64,000 bases of DNA from Eutreptiella sp. 'Long Island Sound 2002' (lineage: Eukaryota; Euglenozoa; Euglenophyceae; Eutreptiales; Eutreptiaceae): the NCBI GenBank assembly GCA_964036045.1, contig OZ038384.1, positions 97,095,474 to 97,159,473 on the forward strand, read 5' to 3'. The position numbers were made by a program, and so were the translations under genes. The notes below the pieces were generated by a model. That model made no database searches. It was not told where the DNA came from and worked only from the letters and a program-made list of their open reading frames with translations. Shown piece by piece: positions 31,110-41,591 of the stretch (position 1 is its first letter; every line of letters starts with the position of its first letter).

Positions 31110-31730
31110 TCTTCGGGAAATTCTGCTGAATGATCACGGTGTCCTTGGGGCGTGCACGCTGACTCTCACCCATGGACTCAATCTTCACCGGGCCTCGCAG
31201 ACAGGCAGGCGTACTCGGGGTGTAGGAAAGGCGTTCCTTCTCCAAGGCAGACAAACAGAAATCAGGAGTCGGACGGTGGAGGTGGCTTCCGAACGCCGTT
31301 TGAGTGGCGAAAGGCTTGCACTGCAGCTCGGCTGCGCCTGCAGGGACATGAGGGTCCGGGTCGGTGCCGCCGGCAGGGATGAGCTCATACTTCAGGGTCA
31401 GGGGGATGTCCACATCTCCGGTGCTGAACTGCAGGGGTCCGGGGCACCGGTAGTAATCTTGGCACTTCCAGTCTTCACGGCGCTCGGAGATGGCCTTGAA
31501 GGGGGCACCGTCCAGCAGCACCAAGGCCTTCGCGATCGATCACAGCCTTTCACTTCCCCTTGCGGCGCTCGAAATTCATCATGGACGGGATCGGCGTGCC
31601 GCCGCAGTGCCATTCCTCCACTGGACGCAACAGGTTGGTGACGGACGCCCTCACGGACGTGAGACCAGCTGAGATCAAGCCCCCGATCGTCAATCCAAGT
31701 GCATAGCAATACTCTGCGTCAAACCACGAC
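31110..31730 (-). pseudogene. Second virus-like fragment with two partial genes
   Basis: Two minus-strand frames lie close together. The first enters from 31,730 and ends at TGA 31,550. It has a short hydrophobic segment (YALGLTIGGLISAGLTSV) and a tryptophan/cysteine region. The second opens around 31,524 and carries a DWKCQDYYRCPGP cysteine cluster and a beta-like stretch (VDIPLTLKYELIPAGG) before losing sense near 31,110. Tight same-strand spacing and membrane-type content recall the fragment at 17,881-21,868. I cannot assign a family and treat the viral origin as a guess. Confidence 0.4.
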
Positions 31731-33057
31731 GAAAATATGGAAAATTGCCAAACACACACCTTGCTCCCAACACATCGCTTTGGGATCGCCACACAAGCTT
31801 CCCTCCACGAAGGTTAGGCTCGCAATTGATCGTGGAGAGTATAAGGAAGGGCCTCGTGCAATATGAGGTCAATTGGTGGGTGTATCGCTCTTAGCCAAAC
31901 CCGCCAAATGGGCACGCAATACAACACATGGCACATACCACATACTGCCCAAAAAAGGTAGCTCCCCCCACGATATGTCATGCCCCTCCAAGGGCATAAC
32001 TTTGTGTCAATCGCTCATCCGAACTCAAGGAAAGTTCCTATGCAACACCAACACTCGCGCGCTACACTCGAAAGTTATCTTAACGCACGCAATATCATGG
32101 CCAAAGTGTCCTAACGCAAACTCTACCCTCTTGACCATGATCCATTACGCTAGCGCGCACGTGCGGAGACGCAAGGCGTATAAAGCTTCCTAAATTGCGT
32201 CGGGAGTATTGTGAATACATCCCATGCTTCCCCATTGTCATTCCTCGCAAGCAGCACGAGATATGACCCTCACAAGTGGCCTCACGAATCAACTTTGTTT
32301 TGCCCATATCTCTAAGACAAATGGAGGGCAAGACAAAAGGAAAGTTGATTCGTGCATAGGGAAGCACGTAGGTCCACTCGAAAGAGGTCAAATCAAGTGC
32401 GGGGATGTCGAAGTCGAAAATCCGATTTCGACATCCTGAAAAATTCGGATTAACGTTGCGAGTGTACAATGTGAAAATTGCAGATGCATCAATGCAATTC
32501 CTGAAGACTTTAGAGTCTTCGTCACGGGTTGTGCTAAAATGTCTGTACATGACAGTTAAACTGGCGGTTACGCTAAAGTCGCGAGCCAACCGCCAGCAGT
32601 CAAAACATTGATTATCAGAACGGAAGCTTGAAAATTTACGGAAACAATATGAAAAAAAAACCCTGTTGATTCCTGATATTCTGATGTGTAAATCTCAGCG
32701 GGCGACGCATCGGTTGCCGATGCGGCCGCTAATAGCTGAAATGCCCAGATCTCTCACACAAACACGTCCTACCTACATCTGTTGTTAGGGTTAGGTTGCC
32801 GAATCGACGGCCGAAGGCGGTGCGGGGCAGATTGGCGTGAAATAGTAAGATACCGGCAAACGGCAGTTTGCCGGTACATGGTAACATGCCCCAAGTGGCC
32901 GGAATGCCGTCACGGGGGCTTTACGGCAAGGGACACGCTCCTGCCGGGCTCTCACCGGGCTTCACCGGGCGTCTTCCCCTCCGTACATGGGGTTAGTGGG
33001 CACACGGAGACCGGTTGTATACCCCACCATGGTCATGGGGTTCTGGGTACCGCTTCA
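31731..33057 (-). repeat. Duplicated partial LTR of element A
   Basis: Collinear with the outer 1.3 kb of the A 5' LTR (about 27,820-29,145) with few differences, ending at the same TACCGCTTCA. The inner end is cut abruptly at 31,731, next to the virus-like scrap. This copy touches the continuation of the D integrase gene, so 33,057/33,058 is the original junction between A and D. Confidence 0.9.
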
Positions 33058-33855
33058 GGTTCCCTGTCGTCTCTCATCCGTCTCAGCTCAGCAACCTCCT
33101 CCGCGCTCAGCTCATTCCCCGCCTCGTCAACGAGCAACTCTTCCACCTCCTGTTGCGCTGCATCAGGCACTGCCACAGGCGCAACCCCGGGTCAACGTCA
33201 GGAGAGCCAAGCACCGCCGAAGCAGGTCTGCAGTGTAACAGAGGTACGCGCCTCACACTCCCGCCGTGGCGTAACACGACAAAGTCACCGTCAGCACCAA
33301 TGACCACAGCCGGCCCATGCCAAGAATCCTTGCCCTTCTCAAGTGATTCGAAGTAAAAAAGCGTATCGCCAGTCACAAGCGCAACCTGACGGTTAGTAGA
33401 CGGCCGACTACGCTTCGCCAGCAAAACCTTCGCACGCACATCCGCTGCATGAAATTTTTCCCGTGCACGATACATAGCATCCAAGAACTTCACCATGTAG
33501 TGGCCCACATGATCAGAAGGCACAGGTGTTTCGGCCAGAGCAGGTAACTTCGCAGCCACAAAATCAGGCCAGCGTGAAGACACCCCATACACCGATTGCT
33601 GAGGTGAAAAACCTCGATCCGGCATAGGATGATAGTTCAACGACATGCATGCCACATCACACGCATCTTGCAATGACAGAGTGTCATCCGCCTCCAGAAG
33701 TAACTCCACAGTATAGCTCAGTTGATAATGGTGCCTCTCCACATCTCCCAAAGACCAATGTGAACCAACCGGCGCACAGTGCAGCGTAATGCCATAACGC
33801 TCAGCGACCATCCTGATGAGCTCATTGTCAAACTCCTTCCCCATATCAGTGTACA
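33058..33855 (-). pseudogene. Element D integrase, second half
   Basis: Continues the copia integrase interrupted by element C at 33,856. It begins TDMGKEFDNEL with the second catalytic Asp. The third catalytic residue is in LGDVERHH (Glu). SLNYHPMPDRGFSPQQ and YGVSSRWPDF follow. The C-terminal domain includes KVLLAKRSRPSTNRQ, SWHGPAVVIG and VRRVPLLHCRPAS. The frame runs to a stop at 33,107; a different frame carries an acidic continuation to 33,058, so a frameshift lies near 33,205. The next part of pol (RT) is at 4,227. Confidence 0.92.
33851..33855. repeat. Left target-site duplication of element C
   Basis: GTACA, repeated at 51,857-51,861. It lies inside the D integrase gene; removing C and one copy restores the frame. 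Confidence 0.95.
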
Positions 33856-34336
33856 TGTAACCGCTGCATAGTGGCGGATCTTTCTTGTAATTGCGAAGCC
33901 TGTAGCCTTGATGCCCCAGGGGTTGTAACCCCCGACACTGCCCCTGATATCTCCGAACCCAACTGACCCTCTTCAGACCCATATCCAGCCTCTGGGAGCG
34001 ACATATGCGAAGCACTTGTAAGTCCATTGAACTCCATAGTGGAATATGAATAGTCAGAAAACCCGGTCTACAAAAATGGAGCAGACATAGAATCTCAATG
34101 CGCATTCATCGCACATAATGACACAACTTGAAATCATTCGAAATAATTTAAATAAATCCGATTGGGAAATCACGAAAGACAAATGCGACTCGACGCGCGC
34201 TCACAGGCGACATCTGACGGCGAACGGAAAACATGAAAACAAGCGGAAAATTTACTGCACTAATGTACATCTGAGAATCATTGAAATTCTGATCACATTG
34301 ATGCATAATCTGAGTGCTGTCACTGCTGCCGTTACA
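33856..34336 (-). repeat. 3' LTR of element C
   Basis: 481 bp, TGTAACCGCTG...GCCGTTACA, five differences from 51,376-51,856. The LTR contains an ATG (34,036 on the minus strand) that in the 5' copy starts the gag frame. Confidence 0.95.
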
Positions 34337-34347
34337 CTCCCCCTCTG
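34337..34347 (-). promoter_or_regulatory. Polypurine tract of element C
   Basis: On the minus strand AGAGGGGGAG touches the TG of the 3' LTR. Confidence 0.85.
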
Positions 34348-34481
34348 AAAACATACGCCAGTATGTCAGGCTGGGTCAAGTGAAGTGAAAGAAACGGCTA
34401 AAGTGACCAAAAACCGACTAATCTATGACAAAATGTGTGAAATTGAGCTGAATTGAGTAAAATTGTGCTGAGATCTGTGCT
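34348..34481 (-). other. Element C 3' noncoding region, distal part
   Basis: A short stretch between the polypurine tract and element I, with a repeated TTGAGCTGAATTGAG-like word. No gene. Confidence 0.6.
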
Positions 34482-34486
34482 TCGCG

Positions 34487-35014
34487 TGTAAGGGAACCAG
34501 TGAGCGAGGGTCGGAGGGAGCGAGCGAGTGAGTGAACGAGGGATGAATCGTGGTGTGAGCCCGAGTGAGTGAGAGAGCGAGCGAGAGAAGCCAGAGTGAG
34601 CGAGAGAGAGCGCACGCGCACACCAGAGCAGAATTTTTGCGCCGCTCATGAATAGAGATAAGCGATATATGTCAATATGCGTGATTCGCATTCGTGTATA
34701 CTTACGGGCCATGGTATGTGTCTATTTCCTTTAGGGGATTCTCTGCATGAATTGTCTACTGAGGAGTGAGTCTCCTGTGGACATGTGAATATCACCGCCG
34801 TATATGAGTCAACTAACACAACTCGTATTTGCTCTGCCCGCTACGTGTTTGCCTTGTCGGATTTTCTGTACTGGATTTCGTTTTTGGATTTCATTATCAA
34901 ATATTCAAGATAGTGGGCATAAAGAGAGAGACTCCAAAAGCCTCGTCTGCCAATCAGGCTGTACCCCGAGAAAGAATCAAAGTGCTTACAAGACAAGTCA
35001 GCACTGCACTTACA
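34487..35014 (+). repeat. 5' LTR of element I
   Basis: 528 bp; includes a GAGCGAGC/GTGAGTGA-type purine-rich low-complexity block at about 34,500-34,610. An open frame beginning near 34,829 runs through its end. Confidence 0.92.
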
Positions 35015-35020
35015 AGACAA

Positions 35021-35320
35021 CTCATGAGCAGATGCTCTGATGATGAGGCAGCATGCCGGTTGTGCCGTCACAATGGCCGGCCTGGGTGGAGAATCCACAC
35101 CACTCAAGAATGTCACCGAGAAGAGTGCTTGACGGAACGAGATGCCTTGAAGCAAGCTCAACGCCGTGAAAAGAGACAGCGAAGGAAACTCCGCAGAGTC
35201 ATGGTACGACCCGTGCAAGTGGGTCAAATCACAGGAAACCCCAGTGCAGTCGCCTCGCCAGGTCAAGTGAAGCCCGAAAACTCTCATATGACAGCAATTC
35301 CCTCTCCATCGTGCCCGTGA
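35021..35320 (+). CDS. Element I zinc-knuckle peptide, gag remnant
   Basis: The first ATG behind the LTR gives a 99-codon frame; the frame itself is open back into the LTR to 34,829. Residues near the start form CRLCRHNGRPGW...HTTQEC, a C-x2-C...H-x4-C knuckle like retroelement nucleocapsids. A strongly basic helix follows (KQAQRREKRQRRKLRRVM). RNA binding and co-packaging by a helper element is plausible. The 5' LTR position suggests that only the nucleocapsid end of gag was retained. Ends TGA. Confidence 0.55.
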   Translation, partial: LMSRCSDDEAACRLCRHNGRPGWRIHTTQECHREECLTERDALKQAQRREKRQRRKLRRVMVRPVQVGQITGNPSAVASPGQVKPENSHMTAIPSPSCP

Positions 35321-38300
35321 GAGGGAAGTTAACTCTGTATGGCTGTATGTTCGCAAACTTGCATAACCTTCCCTGATCGCTGACTCAATGTCTTCTGCGC
35401 CCACTGAAAATTTGTGGCGCCAGCTCAGTCTTCAACAAAGGAGCTCAGAGTGAATTCAAATTCGTTGCGTGAGCAGGTTCTTGGAGCGAACCAGCAGCAA
35501 ACAAGTTCCAGAGGAGGTTTTTGATTCTAATCTGTATGTTTTGTGGCTTTGGTCACCAGAAATGCTCGCAAGTTGCCTCAGTGCGACCGATGACACCTTC
35601 GAACAAAGCCCAGAAGAGACCTTTGATTCTTTGATTCCAGTGCACTTGAACTCTCGTTTGGTGCGAGCTCTGCAGGAGTACATTGCATCTGTGCTTTTGC
35701 CGACAACGACAAGGAGCTTGGAAAAAGCGACGCGATCAAATTGCAGTTTTCTTGGTGTTTGCTGCTTGCGCATCTTTCTGAATTTGTTGAAGGTTTGATC
35801 AGCAAGTTGAGTTTCACAAATGCAAGGAATTGGAGTCTGTGGACGCGTTGTCACCACCTTTATGCTCCAGCGCGTCACATGTAGGCTTTGTGGCTTTGGA
35901 CACAAGTTGCAACTTCTCTTCTGAGTACTTACAAGGTTTACTTCTTGTCCATCCTTTGCAATTTGGAGTTTGGGACACTTTTGGACCAACTGGAGTCTCA
36001 GAGCTCTGATTTGGACAATTCGAAGCAAATGGAAGCGCGCGAAGTGCTTCGGCGCGCGTCGACGGTCGTCGGCGAGCGTCGACAGTCGTCAGCGAGTGTC
36101 TGTTCGCTACGAGACAGTTTTTGTGGCTTGTTATGGCCTCATTTGGGGTTAAATTGGCCATTTTGGTCAAATTTGGTCAATTCTGGACATCTTGGAAGTT
36201 GGTGCACGTGAGACCATTCTCGCGCGCACGTGCGACCTACTGGGCGCACGCGCAACCTACTGGCTGCGTGCGTGAGACCCTCTTTGGTCTCTAAGTCCAT
36301 TCAAGTGTTGGTGGGTTTGATCTTGACCCACAACCTTTCAATTGGGCTGCAGGCAAATCATTGGCACATGGACAAGGATCATCCTCCACATCTCCTTCAT
36401 TGTCTGGTGCTGGGCCTGCCAGGGCGCTCTAAAGTAGTTTGAAGCTTTGAGAACCTGAATTGATAACACTTTCCTACCTTCTTCCCTTTCTCTGAATGTT
36501 GAACAAAACTGTGGTGAATACCCAAAGGTTGTGAACAAGTATGGTAGGTCGAAGTTATTCTTCTTTCTCCCTGACCAGAACTCGCGCGTGGAACCATTTT
36601 GGCAAGTCGTTTCTGAGTGCAGGTGTGTCTATTCCACTCGTCGCCACTCTTCCTTTGTGCTTTTAGCTCCATTTTGGTTCACCTTGAGTTTTCAGTCAAA
36701 CAAAAAAAAATTTTGGACAATTGTCCTGGGTGACACATTTTTGCCTCAAGCGACCAGTGTCGGTTGAACACCGCCTTTGGTCTACAAGACTTGTTTGAAC
36801 TTTAGTTGCAGTGCCTTGCCTACTTTGTCTAGTCTGTTGATTGTTGGGACCACCCATGCAGTTAGAGGTGTGTACCTCATGAGTCAATTTTGTGACGGTT
36901 GTTTTCAAAAAGTCTGTTTGACGAGTGACGAATAGTTGTGGAAATATAATTGTGTTAGCTCTTGAGTTGATTGTTGCTTGACTTGATTGTTGAGTGTTAT
37001 GCAGTCACAGCATATTGGCACACCATTGCTTGTTTCGAGTCAGCAGACAACTTTGTTCTAGTTGTGTAAAGGTTCGTGTGAATCATTCATTGTCTCCCTT
37101 TTGTATCAAGCCTTGAGTCCAGCACCAATGCCTAACCTCCAGGTGCCAAGGTAAACACAGGTTCTTTCAGATCTTTCCTACTGTGTGAGTGTGACTCTCT
37201 TACCGCTTGTGTTGGTCAGGACACGGAGAAACGCATTGTGATAAAAATTGTATATATAGTCGCCTCGTTAGTTCACGTCCGCATAGTCTGTCACTTACCT
37301 ACCTGCCACCACCGGTAACCTCTCGCCATATTTGCATTGCAGTGAGGGTTAAGTGGACTGAGCTACCGGTGAGGTCGGAGTGTGCTCCTAGGCTGGACTA
37401 ACCGCTGTGTTGAAGGGGTACACCGAGGAGTCCACAATTTCTAACCCAAGGCCAACCTGAGTGCAGACAGGCCAAGTTACAGTACGGGGCATGGCGTGAC
37501 GAGGACTAGGGTAGAGGAAATGAACCAACGTGGGCAACAGTGTAGGATGAGACCACCAGTGACCGGCAGACCTGAGTGAGTGCCAGTGCAGGACCACAAC
37601 CATCAACACGGAGTAGTAATAAATTTGAACCTGAGTCTACATGTAAGCATCCTCTTACGTAGGCCAAGACTACTCGTGTACCACACAAACATGAAATCCA
37701 ACCGAGTGACGGCTTAGGTGACGCCTCGGTGCAACAAGCAACCACCACACGAAAAACACAGCCACCAATGCACAGAGCAAGCGCGGGCCCACCACAGAGG
37801 TACCCGACGCACACCCAGCCAGATGCCAGGCACAGGCGTATGCGTACGCGTGTGATGGGGAATAATTCCCTGCTGAGGCCAACAACCACGAACACCACAG
37901 CCAGGAGGACCCAGAGAGGGCGCCAGGCACCAAGACCCAACAGAGGGACCAAACACCACATAGGGCGCACAGTGCGGCCCACACAAACAGCAGACAGGCA
38001 GAAAGGGCACAGAGGTGCAACATACACCAAAGCATGAGGCTATTGTTTTTTGTGCCTCCGAGCAAGCTCTCCGGCATGTAGGGGAGTGCTCTGGCACTCC
38101 TTACGTACAGACACACATGCATGCTACACACACTAAGTTAGGTGTAGGCATTTCTTTGGTAACTCTCAGTCAAAATGATTTACTGTCCCCTTCAGATTTC
38201 CCTGGCGGATCGGAGGCGCAAGCCTGACGACGACCAGTGGTTGATATGCTCAGTTCTGCAGCGTGGTTGATACGCTCAGTTCTGCAGCCACCCTCTGTCT

Positions 38301-39251
38301 TGTATCCAATTTTCTATTCTGACCAGCCACAAGATCATTGAGTTTCGCACCTAGATCAGGCACAGCACAAGCACAGAGACAGACACCACACTGACAGTGA
38401 GGGACAGTCGGATGATGCCAGCAGGCCAACAAAGTTTCGCACCTAGATCAGGCACAGCACAAGCACAGAGACAGACACCACACTGACCGAGCGGCCTTTT
38501 TACAATGGTTACAATCCTTTGCCCTATTCACAGCTACAGACAGTCATGTTGGTTCAGGTTAAGGTTCATTTTTATAGTTTACTGTGTGTTGATTCATGAC
38601 AGTTTACACAGGTTGACAGTTAGTGGTGTTTGCAATTTGTTTGCAGTTTTTGTTCAAGCTGAGTAGTTTCGATGTGCCTAGTGTGGCTGAAACTGATTCG
38701 CCAGTTATATGTTGTGTGTCGTATGGCTTGTCCAACGGCCATAGCCAGTCGCTGCATGTAAATTACACAGCCAGCAGAAGCAGTCAGAGCACCCAGAACA
38801 GAAACGACGGGCCACTACCACGAGCCACAGCAGGCAGACAGAGCCTAATTGCCACAAGTCACACCTGCAGTCAAGCAGTTTTTCGCCACAAGTCAGTTAG
38901 TAAGTCAGAATTCCCTGGCGGATCGGAGGCGCAAGCCTGACGACGACCAGTGGTTGTTACGCTCAGTTCTGCAGCGTGGTTGATACGCTCAGTTCTGCAG
39001 CCACCATCTGTCTTCATTCCAATCATTACCCGATCCGATTATCCAATCATTCAATCTTGCTTTGTCTAATGCCTCCGAGCAAGCTCTCCGGCATTAGGGG
39101 AGAGTCGCTGCGGCACTCCCTACTTTTTACATTGTGCTGTACAGTGTATGGCACTTACTGCGTGTACATGTACGCTGGTCCTTTGGGACGACAGTTTTTT
39201 TCTTCTTGCCGCCGCCCCTCCCAACCATCCTCACCGGCCGGCTTAGGGGAG
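35321..39251 (+). other. Element I internal region, no pol genes
   Basis: About 3.9 kb without supportable genes. It contains a duplicated block: a 100-bp segment at about 38,204-38,302 recurs at 38,911-39,013 (GGCGGATCGGAGGCGCAAGC...), and a CCTCCGAGCAAGCTCTCCGG segment occurs at 38,056 and 39,070. A further tandem copy of a TTTCGCACCTAGATCAGGC segment sits at 38,343 and 38,434. A CGTCGAC/GTCGTC-rich stretch lies near 36,050-36,100. The region around 36,540-37,400 is A/T-rich and featureless. Confidence 0.55.
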
Positions 39252-39779
39252 TGTAAGGGAACCAGTGAGCGAGGGTCGGAGGGAGCGAGCGAGTGAGTGA
39301 ACGAGGGATGAAGCGTGGTGTGAGCCCGAGTGAGTGAGAGAGCGAGCGAGAGAAGCCAGAGTGAGCGTGAGAGAGCGCACGCGCACACCAGAGCAGAATT
39401 TTTGCGACGCTCATGAATAGAGATAAGCGATATATGTCAATATGCGTGATTCGCATTCGTGTATACTTACGGGCCATGGTATGTGTCTATTTCCTTTAGG
39501 GGATTCTCTGCATGAATTGTCTACTGAGGAGTGAGTCTCCTGTGGACATGTGAATATCACCGCCGTATATGAGTCAACTAACACAACTCGTATTTGCTCT
39601 GCCCGCTACGTGTTTGCCTTGTGGGATTTTCTGTACTGGATTTCGTGATTGGATTTCATAATCAAATATTCAAGATAGTGGGCATAAAGAGAGAGACTCC
39701 AAAAGCCTCGTCTGCCAATCAGGCTGTACCCCGAGAAAGAATCAAAGTGCTTACAAGACAAGTCAGCACTGCACTTACA
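39252..39779 (+). repeat. 3' LTR of element I
   Basis: 528 bp, collinear with 34,487-35,014, followed by TCGCG. Confidence 0.92.
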
Positions 39780-39784
39780 TCGCG

Positions 39785-40979
39785 ATGGCCATCCACTTGA
39801 ATGAAACGCATAGGTACCTTAGGGCACACAGAAATAGCTTCGTTCAAGCTCGAAAATTCGAAAAATGAAAGTCTGAGTGAAGAATGTACATGCATGTTCA
39901 AGATCCATGATCCATGATGAAATCAGGATCTGACATGCCACTGCCAGAAAACAGAAAACGAGAGTCGCCATGCCGTCGAGCGTCCAAAAAATAGGGTATC
40001 CCTTCATAAAGTCCAAGATATGTGAAACTGGTCGGCGTCATTTGCAGTCATGAGACCAGATGCCAGATTATGGTACAAAATGTGGCTGAATTGAGACCAA
40101 AATCAGTGAATCGCACACAGATTGAAGACGGGGAAGATCACAGCAAGCCAATATAGGTCCAATTCATTGTCGATAGGCACTGTGTGTTGTGCTGAACGGA
40201 AATCCAGTTCTCATTCATAGCCAATCCAGGTCAAATCCTCATGATGATGATGAATCCCATGATGGAAATCCAATCATGCAAGTGTAATGATAGCCAAGAA
40301 AACCCAGTGCGTGCACCACACTGTCAGTATCGTCTCCAGGGCTTCATGTTTAATCCAGTATGAGCCAGAAGGGGTAATTGACTCATTATAGTCCCAGCAT
40401 GTATAAGCATCCAGTGCTTGGTACCAGGAATTTGCCAAAATTGAGCTGATTCTGAGGGGGATTCCAACAGAATCCACAGATGAACAGCGTGTCGACACAA
40501 GTAAGAACACCATCGTTGTCACTTGGTCTATATAAGCCCTGTGACAGCGGTCGATTGAAAAACAAACCAACAGTCTCAATGTAAGAGTTGATTGAAATGA
40601 CATTCTCAGCAGATCTGTCAAACACATGAAATGCATCAGACTCAGTCATGTGCCAGAATCTCTGAAATGAGCACGAACTCGAACGAGTCCTTCCCAAGGC
40701 GTGTAGAGGGGTTCAGTCGACAGCAAAACACGAGGGTGTCGTTGTGGTTGAAGATAAAGGTCTTTCAGAACTTCCGATGGAAATCATCTACAATGAAGCA
40801 CATGATTCACATGATGACCATGATGAGAATGATGGACATGATGACCAGGATGATCCCAGAATGTCCCATCATCTGTTCATCCAACCACATAGACGATGCG
40901 CCAGCACTGTTTTGTCCCAATGCCAAGGGTATATGTAGACCGTAAACCTTTTCGAAAGTTTCGGCGAGTTAAACTCTGA
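39785..40979 (-). other. Element C 3' noncoding region, proximal part
   Basis: About 1.2 kb between element I and the end of pol. A run of ATGATG/ATGACC words lies at 40,800-40,860. No protein similarity on either strand. Confidence 0.6.
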
Positions 40980-41591
40980 TCAGATCTTGTCTGGAATGGA
41001 TTCTGCCACGATCGGAGCTTCTTCTTGTGTTTGTAAGTCTTCCTTGGTGACACAATCTTTGATCAGCGAGAGCTCACGGTCAATCTCAGGGTGCTTCTTC
41101 AGGAACTTGATGAAAGTGTCCGTATACCCATGGATAAAGCTTGAAGCTGGCTCCCATTTGTCTTCTTCTGGACCGAATCCTTTCCATCTGCACAGAAAGT
41201 ACCACTTGTTTCGAGCATTTTTCTTGTAATCAAGGATCTTCTCCAACTCAAAACTGCTGGTGACCATCTTCCTGTCGCTCAGGTACTTCGAAGTCCAATA
41301 GAGAGGCTTGAACCTTCCTTTGGGGCAGGGTACTTCGGCCTTCAAACAGTCACGATGTACTTCTTGATGTCTGCCCGGTTCAACCTGAATGTTGAATGTA
41401 GTCTCACTTAGTTGACCACTGACTTGGAATGGGCCATCCCACAAAGGTAACAATTTGTTGTCGTCCTTCAGGGTCTCGTCTGACTTACGAAGCCAAACTT
41501 GCTGGCCTTTCTCGAAGGGCTTTCCTTGCGTTCTCGATTTATTTTGAAATTCAACCAATCTGCTTGACTCTCCACTTTGGCTTGGATCCAC
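40980..41591 (-). pseudogene. Element C integrase tail and chromodomain
   Basis: C-terminal part of the polyprotein. The true sequence starts near 41,525 after a one-base frameshift; the first residues of this frame are out of register with the preceding part. GKPFEKGQQVWLRKS is the integrase DNA-binding tail. The chromodomain spans about residues 115-165 (FELEKILDYKK, WKGFGPEEDKWEPASSF). It ends TGA at 40,980. A chromodomain directs integration to marked chromatin in this class. Confidence 0.9.

Larger units (their letters stand above)
34487..39779 (+). mobile_element. Element I: non-autonomous LTR element in opposite orientation
   Basis: 5,293 bp with 528-bp LTRs (34,487-35,014 and 39,252-39,779), termini TGTAAGGG...CACTTACA and perfect target duplications TCGCG (34,482-34,486 and 39,780-39,784). 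An AGGGGAG purine tract at 39,245-39,251 gives plus orientation. The LTRs differ at about eight positions. The only protein signature is a zinc-knuckle peptide right behind the 5' LTR. There is no protease, RT or integrase, so this is a large non-autonomous (LARD-like) derivative. It lies in the 3' noncoding part of element C. Confidence 0.93.

Noticed and set aside
34500-34610. GAGCGAGC/GTGAGTGA array as a CRISPR or satellite
   Set aside because: It is a low-complexity block within the LTR of element I, repeated only because the LTR is repeated (39,265-39,375).
38200-39120. Direct repeats at 38,204/38,911 and 38,056/39,070 as LTRs of a further element
   Set aside because: No TG...CA ends, no target duplication and inconsistent order of the repeated blocks; treated as an internal duplication.
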